Assembly (NCBI GenBank): GCA_001642005.1 | Contig: LWCA01000395.1 | Location: 1-29,017, forward strand | Length of the DNA: 29,017 bases | Direction of reading: 5' to 3' | Origin: Intoshia linei | Lineage: Eukaryota; Orthonectida; Rhopaluridae | Part shown: positions 20,678 through 29,017 of the stretch, piece after piece | Layout: each line of letters opens with the position of its first letter | Numbering within the stretch: position 1 is the first letter of the stretch | Notes under the pieces: model-generated | Databases searched by the model: none | What the model was told of the DNA's origin: nothing | Seen by the model: the letters and a program-made list of their open reading frames with translations, nothing else | Position numbers and translations under genes: made by a program

Positions 20678-20890
20678 CAGAGACCAAAATTTTTTAATTA
20701 TTTAAAATTTTCGGCGAGCCACAAAAAATTTCAAGAGCCACAGGTATATACTATCGACTTATCATTTCTAGATCATGAGAAACTTATTAATTCATTCACT
20801 TAAACTTTAAATTGCCATATAGATTTTTTATCTGGCTCGCGGATTTTTTTATTATTCTGGCCCCCGTGCCAAAAACTTTGGTGGCCACTG
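20678..20890. mobile_element. Small hAT-like relic (about 213 bp)
   Basis: Begins CAGAGACCAAAATTTTTTAA with 'cggcgagccac' inside. Ends 'ggctcgcgg', 'ggcccccgtgcc', 'aaaactttggtggccactg'. The ends are an imperfect inverted pair (CAGAGACCAAAATTTTT against CAGTGGCCACCAAAGTTTTT), in hAT style. Flanking octamers match poorly, so the target duplication is not supported. Confidence 0.45.
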
Positions 20891-21215
20891 GTCTAAGTGA
20901 TTACATTTTAGTTTTTAAATAACACTAAACCTTAACTTTTTAATTTATAAATACATGCTGACTAAACAGCCCCAAAATAATTTGACACTCAGGTTAAGAA
21001 CCCATGACGTAGTCTGCTTTTAGAAATTGGACCCAATTAAAATGAATATTTGATCTTACTTGTATTCTACGTTACTAAATTACACAATAGAATGTACAAT
21101 GTACAATGTAGGTAAATTTATTTTACATTGGTTAAAAGATTAAAAGTGAAATTGTACACAATATATTTCAATGTTTTCAAAGTGGAAGGTTTGGTATTTG
21201 AAATTTGAAAATTTA
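20891..21215. other. No gene seen downstream of CK1 copy 2
   Basis: AT-rich spacer with a short tandem 'aatgtacaatgtacaatgta' near 21090. No clear match to the copy 1 flank, so the duplicated unit may end before this point on this side. Confidence 0.4.
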
Positions 21216-23982
21216 TTAATTTTTGCCTTTTGCATCCGTCTTTTCACGCTGTTTTAATATGGTCCAATCATATAAAAAGTCATTATCATGATTGTATGTT
21301 TTGAATAAAAATCGAAACATTTGACGTAAATATAAATAATCTGGATTGTCTTTAAAATTGAGTTCTCGGCAATAGTTTAAATACATTGGATATTCGACGG
21401 GAAACCCCTAAAATTGAAAAAATTTTAAAATGAATAATCAAACTAACCTTGCATAATGTTTCGATAGTTGTAGCACACTTTTTTTCACATATTCGATCGT
21501 ATTTTTGCTTTTTTGTATTGGCCTTGAGTCCTTGCCAAGGAAGGGAACCTCGACTAAAATACATAAAAACATATCCTAGCGATTCCAAATCATCTCTACG
21601 ACTTTGTTCAACTCCTAAACGGATAAATAAAGATACAATGGATTACAATAATATAAATTAATTTACCCAAATGAGAATTAATGGATGCATATCTAGCAGT
21701 TCCAGTAAGACTTTTGTCAGATCTGTATGGGATGTGTTCTCCAGTAGAATTATCTTTATACTTTTTAGACAATCCAAAATCGATTATATACACCTGCAAT
21801 TGATATCAATTAAAATTGCAGCAATACATTTTAATGAATAATACCTTATTACAATGTCTTCCCACTCCCATTAAAAAATTATCTGGTTTTATATCTCGAT
21901 GTCTAGTAAAAATTAAATAAACATTTTACAAAAACTTGCATAAAATATTTATGGTGCATAAATTCTATTCTAGCAATCATCTAAAACAAATATATTAATA
22001 AACACTCCAAAATACCTGATCTCCTAACATTAAAACTGTCTTCATAGTAAATCGACGAGAACAAAAATTGAACAAGTCCTCTAAACTGGGACCAAGTAAT
22101 TCCATTACCATCGCATTATATTTTCCTTGCCGTTCGTAGCATCTAGTTTTAAATTTTATGATACAATACAAGATAAATAATTTAGTAAATGTTACTTTAT
22201 TCTAGGAAAACCACATCCACCTTGCAGGTATCTATAAATTCGGCTTTCATAAATCAATTGCAAGTGTCTATTGTTAACAGATTCCAATTTAATAGCTACT
22301 TCCTATGCAAAATGTAAATTTTCGTAGAATTATAATAATGCATAAAATGGGTACGTTAAAACAGATCTGACAAAACTTTTAAGCACATTAATGTCAAAGT
22401 TAAATATGTTAGAAATTTAGGTGCATGAATTTCATGGCGCCTATCATAAGATCAACTGAAATGTTTATAAAATAAATACGTGGCAATATTTGATTTTTTA
22501 TTATTTCTCAAAATTGGGTTGTATTAAAATCGACGCCTTGAATTTATTAATTAAACGGTAATACACATAATCATTCAATTTTATACAAGTATAAGATTAA
22601 TGAAAAATTAAAATCTTTATTGTAAAATTTCAATAAAAGTAACAATTACCTCAAAAAAAAAGAAGAGTTTTATTTGAAATTTTTTAAATTGATTCATGCA
22701 AATTTAGATTCTTTTTATAAAACTTCAAAAAATCTTACTATTACCAGAAAATAAGTTTATTTGATATTTTTTATGTTAAAATTCATGGAAAATTTAAAAT
22801 ATTTTGATAAAATTTCAAAACAACATACAATCATCTCCAAAATCGTTTTATTTAAGATATTTATATTACATTTTTAAAAAACTATTATAATTAGCCTCAA
22901 AATGATTTTGTATCAAATTTTTTTAATAATACAAAGAAAATTTTACAAAATTCCATAAATTTTAGATTTCATGGAAAATTTGATATATTTTTATCAAATT
23001 CAAAAAATCTTACTATTACCAGCAAACGAGTCTATTTGATATTTTTTATGATTAAATTCATATAAATTTTGAATAATTTTAATAAAATTTAAAAAAATAC
23101 CAAATAAGTGTTTTTGCGATATTTTAAATTAATTTTTATGCAAAACTGTTCTAACCTCAAAAATATTTCTAGCCATATTTTCTTATCAACTCAAAGAAAA
23201 ATTTGAATAAATTTCAAAAAAATTAAAATTACATTTTGTACCGATAATATACCGAAAAAAGAAGTTTATTTTAGATTTTTTTAAAGGTGTTCTAATTATC
23301 CATAAAATTATTTTTTGCGATATTTGATAATTACGTTAAATTTGCATAATTTTTAAAACACAAAAAAAATCGTGTAAAAAATAAATATAGACTTTGACCC
23401 TTTCACTGTCTGGAATGTATGTTTTAATTAAAACTTGTATAATTTTTAAATTACCTATGTGAAAATGTATAAAAATAAAAGAATAAAGTTTTTAAAAATT
23501 ATGCTGTGTATAGTATAGAATATACAAATAGGGAAAGGGTTAAGACTTTTTCTTAAACTTGATAACCACCAATGCATTGCAATTAAGTCTACTTCTACAG
23601 TATTAAATTCACGAATTGTAATTTATAGTTCAATTATATGTTAATAAACTCAAAAACTGAGACAATTATAATAAAATTCTTGTGTAAAGAGTTGTGAATC
23701 AATTATAATTAGACAAACTAAAATTAATGAACAATTTGTAAATAAATACTAAAACATAAACATGACACAATCCAAATAAAACTGAGTTATAGAAACCAAA
23801 TTGCAACTATCTGCTCAAAATATCAATTATAAAACAATTAACAAAAATGAAAAACATACCTCTTTCGTTTCTCGATGTATAGCCAAAAAAATGACACCAA
23901 ATGACCCACTTCCAATTTTCCTAATAAGCCTGTAATTTTCAAAAATATAATCTGGATATTCGTTATCCTTAGATGCGTTCAT
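21216..23982 (-). CDS. CSNK1A1: Casein kinase I alpha-like Ser/Thr kinase, copy 2 (8 exons, 313 aa)
   Basis: Exons in reading order are 23982-23860, 22302-22196, 22142-22016, 21980-21940, 21902-21845, 21793-21667, 21614-21448 and 21407-21216 (942 nt). The first seven have exactly the lengths of copy 1 (123, 107, 127, 41, 58, 127, 167). Landmarks are [14 protein letters not shown] (Lys46), [21 protein letters not shown] (Asp136), [38 protein letters not shown] and [10 protein letters not shown]. All catalytic residues are present, so it should be active. It differs from copy 1 in the activation segment ([14 protein letters not shown]), in [12 protein letters not shown] and in [11 protein letters not shown], and has a shorter basic tail. 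Both copies share [11 protein letters not shown], which is unlike human CK1 alpha and points to duplication within this lineage. Intron 4 starts with GC. Intron 1 is 1557 nt and repeat-rich. Confidence 0.95.
21903..21939 (-). other. GC-AG intron (intron 4 of CK1 copy 2)
   Basis: The donor reads TTTTAT/GCAAGT and the acceptor ACTAG/ACATCGAGAT. Splicing gives Ile-His-Arg-Asp as in copy 1, where the same intron has TTTCAT/GTAAGT. No GT alternative preserves the kinase HRD motif. Confidence 0.85.
22303..23859 (-). other. Long intron 1 of CK1 copy 2
   Basis: 1557 nt, against 46 nt in copy 1. No exon seen inside. About 22640-23350 is a diverged tandem array. The splice sites (GAG/gtatgt, gcatag/GAAGTAGC) match copy 1 in position and phase. 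Confidence 0.75.
22640..23350. repeat. Diverged minisatellite in CK1 copy 2 intron 1
   Basis: The clearest pair is 22727 and 23005: 'caaaaaatcttactattacc', 'ag', then 'tttgatattttttatg', 'aaattcat' and an AT-rich end, about 278 bp apart. Weaker units with 'cctcaaaa..', 'gttttatttgaaatttttta' and 'attcatgcaaatttaga' occur between and after them, suggesting an older unit of about 90-110 bp. Confidence 0.6.
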
Positions 23983-25385
23983 TTCTAAAATTTTACTTGT
24001 AAAAATTTACATTAATTTTTTAAATTTCAACAAATTACCATAAAATAGTTAAATGATTATGAGAAATATTCAAATAGTTATGTTTGTAAAATTCCACAGC
24101 ATTACTTGATATAAAATAAACAACATTATCATATAAATTTAAATTAAAATAATCATAGAAATCCTCCAATATCAGGAGCAATAATGAAATAAACTTTAAT
24201 TTATTCAATTTTATATTGATCAATTTGATATGATTTTTATAAATTTCAATAAATTGAAATCGAATGTTTGGAAATTATCATTATTTAAATTAAGTTAAAT
24301 ACATTGTAAATTTATTTTGTTCCGTTCATAATACATCAAAAATGTTTATAATTTTCATTTATTTAATCTGTAATTTTAACAATTTTAAACACGTTTTTGG
24401 AATTGAAAAATAAATGATACAAATTTGGTCAATCGTTTATTAAATTTTACAGGTCAGATATACTTTGATAAGAATTAATGCATTCTCTGAAACGAAGCTA
24501 TTTTTATTATTTACATCTTTTGCTAGGATTATTATAATTATGGTGAAGATTGATGTGAATATTTATTCTAGGCTCAAGGTTTGGACTTAATCGAGGGATT
24601 AAAGGCGTATAGATTAACTTCAATATTTGCATTTTTATTCAAACTCAGATTTAGTAATGTAATCCCTATGCATATATAATTTCATTAATTTGTTTCATTT
24701 ATCTCAAATATTCATTGCTGAAACATTGATACATTTGTATAATTCAATACTTCTGCTAAGTAATGATTTAAGCGTACGTATAATCCTAATTATACTGTAT
24801 TTTCTCAATACAATTATAGAGTAGAGTATATTGTATTCAATTTATCTATTGAATAGATGATGCTGTTAAGAATCTCAACTTGAGATTTAAGATACCAAGG
24901 AACGAGTCTGTTTCTAAGTATAAGACATTAATTCTTCCAGATGTCATTCTTTTTATCACAATTTTCATTTGATTCTACGCTAAAACCTTTCAAATTTTAG
25001 TTGGAGGTTCCGAAACTGAGGTTAAGCACCGTGGTATGAAATCAATTTAAACGACTAATACATTTAACAGTATAAAAATTCAACTAGATCCAATCGAATC
25101 GTAGAATTGATAATTATCTAATTTATAATTATAAAATTACAAATCATTATGAAAAAATAAACTTGAATCGTATCCAATGCTATCAATTGGTAGATAAATT
25201 ATCATAAATTATAAATTATTTTAATATCTATGACAAAACAACAAATTTATTCTAAATTAAAAAAAACTTTTTAAATTTAAAAATTTGAATGAATTTTAAT
25301 TTTAATCATTGTTTATATTGATGAAATTTTTTAAAAATATAATAATACAGTAAAGTTTGATTATCTAAAAAAAATAAAAGATTAA
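23983..25385. other. Intergenic between CK1 copy 2 and CACTIN
   Basis: The two genes diverge, so this 1.4 kb should hold both promoters. The region is AT-rich. A 62-codon minus-strand frame at 24035-24223 is hydrophobic but lies in the CK1 5' flank and has no recognisable content. I see no repeat with another copy in the window. Confidence 0.45.
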
Positions 25386-26937
25386 ATGACAGAAGAAAAT
25401 GAATATCACGATGAAAATTTGGATGAACCTTATATATGGAAAAAAAAATTTACAAAATCTCAAAATTTATCTGATGAACAGATTAATGCAATTACCAAAA
25501 AAAATATTCAGGATATGAAGGTATAATCTTATAAACTTTACATAATCTGTCCTATTATTTTTATGTAAATATTTTTCATACCTTGGGTAAAATACCCTGT
25601 TAAAATAGAGGTATAGACGATTGGACAACTACGAACTGTCCAATTGTCGAGAGAATACTGTAGTCATTTTAGCTATATTTTACATTCCAATAGTATGAAC
25701 TGGTTAAGAGTAAAATGCGTTTTATGGAGAGAAATCGGGAAAAACAATTTCTAGAAGAACAAAAGGTTACTAGAATTATTTTAAGCATTTTAAATATTAT
25801 AAATTTATCATGCATCTAGGTGAGCCAACAAAATATTCTTGACGATCAATATTATACAGAATGGTCAAAGCATGTAGATAAGGTACATTTGTTTTAAAAT
25901 TATGAAAATTATGAAAAATGTATAGTTTAATTTGGAACAAGAATCTCTAAGATCATCCATTCGTTTTAGTCAAGGCCGAGGTAAATATTTTATTTATTTT
26001 TTACATTTTTTAGCAAAAACAATAGATAAATTTAAATTTTATTTTGAAAATAAAGTCAGTGACGGATTTTGTCCTGTCACATATGTTGAATCGGTATTTT
26101 TTGTTTATTTATTATTAATAATTATCAAAAGCATCACAAAATGGAATATATGATACTTTACATTGTATAGTGTAGATCAGGGGTTCTCAACGGTGGGCTA
26201 ATCGCCCCAAGGGGGATTTTTCTGTTTTATTAAACAAAATACACAATCTAAAAAATTTCTACAAATAATATCTAAAAATAATTAATAAATTATAGATTTG
26301 TCAAAATCTTAACAGTAATACAATTTTCAGATAGTTAATTTATTAATTAATTGATATTTAAGAGTATATGACTTTTTTTATATTTTTGAATATAAAATAT
26401 ACCATTTGTTTTACTCAGCCAATTTTTAAAATAACATACAAAAATATTACAATTTTTTAAACAGAATTATTGGTTCTATGGGTCGATTCTTTAAAAAATT
26501 TTTAAAAAACTAAGGTTGTTTATGAATTATGGAAGCGGCGATTTTAAAAATATGTATGAATTATGGGGTTGGGGGAGCGATTCTAAAAAAGAATGAGAAC
26601 CCCTGGTGTAGATTACCAGGTTTATCAAATATATTTTGGGTACGTGTAATAATGTTTATGGTTGGTAAAGACATTTAAAAACTTTGAGACGTCCCGATTA
26701 AATTGTGATAAATAAATAATATATTAGTAATTTTAAAATAGTGCATTGATTACAACGATTTGAATGAACTGTGTGTTGATATTGAATCTATAATTAATTT
26801 CGAAAAGAATAAATTAACTGAAAATGGAATTTTAAAAATACCGCATAGTGAATTTCAAAAAAATAATGAATTTTGGTTTAATTTAAAGTTGATATGCTCG
26901 AAACAATTAAATGTTTTACAAAAAATTAATTCTCTAG
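25386..26937 (+). CDS. CACTIN: CACTIN splicing factor, 5' portion (6 exons, about 200 aa)
   Basis: Cactin is a spliceosome-associated nuclear protein, first found as a Cactus/I-kappa-B partner. Exons are 25386-25520, 25694-25765, 25820-25882, 25926-25980, 26014-26093 and 26742-26937, all phase-compatible (601 nt). Matches to the family are EPYIWKKKFTKSQNLSDEQI (14-33; compare VWKKK...LS..E), the charged helix KMRFMERNREKQFLEEQK, YYTEWSKHVDKFNLEQESLR followed by SSIRFSQGRAKTID (human EDNFHLQQAKLRSKIRIRDGRAKPID), and a later LNELCVDIESIINFEK ... FWFNLKLICSKQL (human LEDLLEDIQVYMELEQ ... FW). This covers the N-terminal region and the start of the mid domain. The conserved C-terminal cactin domain is not in the window. 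Exon 6 ends at a good donor (ctag/gtaatg), so the gene probably continues past 29017. Introns are 33-54 nt except intron 1 (173) and intron 5 (648). Confidence 0.85.
26178..26605 (+). mobile_element. hAT MITE with perfect 8-bp target duplication (428 bp)
   Basis: Starts CAGGGGTTCTCAACGGTGGG and ends AATGAGAACCCCTG. Both ends carry further complementary C/G-rich motifs (atcgccccaaggggg; gggttgggggagcgatt). The octamer GTGTAGAT flanks it exactly on both sides (26170-26177 and 26606-26613). The CAGGGGTTCTCA end and 8-bp duplication define it as a hAT superfamily non-autonomous element. It lies in CACTIN intron 5 and has no ORF. Confidence 0.92.
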
Positions 26938-27143
26938 GTAATGTATTAATATTTTCAAGGTACCTAATGTAGTCACTTTTTATAAATCATTTTTCATTAT
27001 ATTGATCATATGCAGCGTTTCCCATCAGGTGGGTCGTATAATGTGTGTGTGTAGTGGTTAGAGAAATTTTAATCATAATATTAATTATTAATAATAATAA
27101 GAAATATCTTTCGATATTATATAAATATGCTTTTATAAATAAC

Positions 27144-27190
27144 AGGGTCCGGCCCCAGGAAGAATCGAACATACCAAGTGCGAGACCACC
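27144..27190 (-). repeat. Possible tRNA-derived SINE fragment
   Basis: The minus strand reads GGTCTCGCACTTGGTATG, then GTTCGATTC (B-box-like, 27162-27170), then TTCCTGGGGCCGGACCCTG. This resembles the T-arm half of a tRNA or tRNA-derived SINE. No A box is placed correctly upstream on the same strand, so it is not a functional tRNA as seen. Confidence 0.3.
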
Positions 27191-27336
27191 AAAAATGAAA
27201 TAAAAATTAAAAATAGGGTATTAAAAAAATCGCAAATATATTAGCTACGTAGTATCATATAACCCTAGCCACCTGTGCAAACCTCTTGAGTTGATATTTT
27301 AAATTTAACACAGAATAGTTATATTTTATTTTATAC

Positions 27337-28268
27337 TAGCTTGACTGTTATGTACTTCGTACAAACAGCTTCCTAGCTCTGCCTAGGGCTGACATTTTTA
27401 TTCTACCAGAAAAATAAATTCACTAAAAATGTTAGTATTCACTATTATAAATCATTTAAAGGAGTGGTTCCAAAATTGTTACATTTGGAACCGTCATATC
27501 ACATTATCTTTTAATTTAAAGATAATTATTCCACGTTAAATTTAGTTTGTTTTGAAAATGATAATTTGAGAATCAATTGGAAAAAATCCCGAAGGAATCA
27601 ATTATATAGATTTCCACCCATATTTATCTATTGGAAATGTGTAGACGTTCAATGAACATTTTTTTTGTAATTGTAGGATCAATATTTACATTTTCAATTT
27701 TTATTTTAATCGAAATATTTGAAAAATATTGGTTGAATACGTTAAAAATTATTTTTCACCGGGAATGCATAGACTTGTGGGGTTAAAATTTATATTTTAA
27801 TCAAATGGAATAAGCTCTATCAGAATAATTTTTTTTGTAATTGTAGGAACATTCATTATTTTAAATTTTTTGTTTTAATAAAATAGTTTTGAAATAAAAA
27901 AAAATGGTAATGTGGGGTTTTGATCGTGAAAATTATTTTTTTTGAGGTTTTTATTTATGATAATGTTGATGATTTTAAAAATTATCTCAGAAATTATGTT
28001 TAAAAAAATTTTAGGACATGTTTTATTTTTAAAACAAAGGGTAATTTGGGGTTATGATCATGAAGGTATGCGTTTATGAGGCTGAGATTAACGACAATGT
28101 TAATGATTTTAAATTGCGTTCCAGAATGTATGTTTTATTAAATTTTTGGGTAGATTGTGGGCTGATTTTTTTGAAACAAAAGGGGAAATTGGGTTTTTTT
28201 AAATCCTGTGACTGTCAATTTTTTCAATAAATGATTACACAGACATTTATTTTTATATAAGTAATGTA
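27337..28268 (+). repeat. Repeat R1, fullest copy (about 930 bp)
   Basis: The head has the hairpin CTGTTATGTAC-TTC-GTAC followed by AAACAG (27345-27368), after 'tatactagcttga'. The middle section matches 2870-3230 and 20155-20525. The 3' half contains two roughly 150-bp modules (about 27905-28058 and 28059-28200), each running from 'gtaatttggggtt..gatcatgaa' through 'taatgttgatgattttaaa' to 'gttttatttttaaaacaaa'. It ends 'attacacagacatttatttt', 'tatataagtaatg'. No ORF. It lies in the presumed CACTIN intron 6. Confidence 0.7.
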
Positions 28269-29017
28269 TTATAGTAAAAAAAATAATTTAATGAATACAA
28301 TGTATGTTTATTATAATTTTTGTACAAATGATAATGCATCTAAATTTTCACCTGAAAAAGTATATATTATTTTTGTATGAAATAAACTAACGGATGGATA
28401 TTTGAGCATTTTATACATTTTGTTTCAGTTTATTTTTTTGGTTTAATGTTCCAAAACTTTCGATTTTTTTTATCATGAATGAATTCATCAATGAATGATA
28501 ATTAGAGCAATTTTTGTTTGTTTCTAATGTTAATACCAACTGAATCTACCGTACCGAAACGTTCCTTTCGTAGCTTTTAAATTAAAGCAATAAAATTTTT
28601 AATAGACCTTAATTTTAATATTCGCATAGGCCTCGAGCATGATTACTACATAATAAATCAACCCATTTTCTCCCAAGCCAATTTTTGAATTTTTTTACCT
28701 CGGATTTTAATAAAATTTAGAATTTTACTAATTGAACTATTTAACTATGTCCTAAAAAATTTAAAAGATTTTTCTTTAGTAGTTACTTAGATATTACATG
28801 TGACCATATGGTCACGTTTGGAGAATATGTGTACAGAAGTGAACTTAAAATATATTTATTTGAATTGAATTTTTGGGATATACATATAAACGAAATATAT
28901 TAATGAAATGAATTTACTTTTATATTAATTAAAACTATAATTTACCTTAATTATTTGGTATGTTATGGTATGAAACATGCTACACATAAACCTACGTCAC
29001 ATTTTGAACATTCAGTG
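28269..29017. other. Right edge: no exon found
   Basis: AT-rich, with the inverted-repeat arm at 28526-28645. I searched by eye for the next CACTIN exon and saw none. Confidence 0.4.
28526..28645 (-). repeat. Arm of long-distance inverted repeat (partner 2286-2408)
   Basis: Reads 'taataccaactgaatctacc', 'gtaccgaaacgttcctttcg', 'ttaattttaatattcgcata', 'ggcctcgagcatgatta', the reverse complement of the left arm with a few substitutions. Confidence 0.8.

Noticed and set aside
24035-24223. 62-codon hydrophobic minus-strand frame
   Set aside because: AT-rich DNA readily gives hydrophobic short frames; it lies in the CK1 copy 2 5' flank with no homology or clear start context.
27030-27190. Functional tRNA gene
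   Set aside because: The A-box-like GTGGTTAGAG (plus strand) and the B-box-like GTTCGATTC (minus strand) are on opposite strands and no cloverleaf forms.
1-29017. CRISPR arrays, operons, ribosome binding sites, prophage
   Set aside because: Spliced animal-type genes throughout; the tandem repeats seen are minisatellites or repeat modules without regular unique spacers.

Overview
This is an AT-rich window of animal-type nuclear DNA. No bacterial features are visible. Its conserved genes are split by very small introns, mostly 33-60 nt, with GT-AG ends and one GC-AG. I rebuilt the genes by joining exons whose reading phases agree and comparing the products with family sequences I know. The gene set (RINT1, ALDH4A1/P5CDH, CK1-alpha, CACTIN), the tiny introns and the hAT transposon debris suggest a small-intron metazoan. 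Orthonectids, dicyemids, myxozoans or a fast-evolving arthropod all remain possible; the window does not decide between them.

Layout. 1-297: 3' part of an interspersed repeat. 1014-5845 (-): complete 10-exon RINT1/TIP20-like tethering factor, with repeats in its long introns. 6050-6388 (+): interrupted ORF faintly like a retroelement gag, followed by a tandem duplication. 7564-8490 (+) and 8541-9800 (-): two intronless convergent orphan genes, one basic Lys/Asn-rich protein and one multi-pass membrane protein, with poly(A) signals a few bases apart. 9801-11822: repeats plus a dead BED-finger/hAT gene. 11823-15751 (+): complete 13-exon mitochondrial delta-1-pyrroline-5-carboxylate dehydrogenase, with a repeat in intron 1 and a hAT MITE in intron 12. 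15960-16393: fragment of a hAT transposase C-terminus. 16827-18079 (-) and 21216-23982 (-): two complete CK1-alpha-like kinases with identical eight-exon structures. Between them lie repeats and the relic of a third copy. 25386-26937 (+): 5' half of CACTIN, with a hAT MITE bearing a perfect 8-bp target duplication in intron 5. 26938-29017: repeats to the window edge, with the rest of CACTIN not visible.

The conserved genes are unrelated housekeeping genes (Golgi-ER tethering, proline catabolism, kinase signalling, splicing) and do not form a pathway. The noteworthy material is the CK1 duplication history, the two intronless orphans, and a nested repeat landscape that includes a hairpin-headed element family. 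I see no convincing wholly new biological system.
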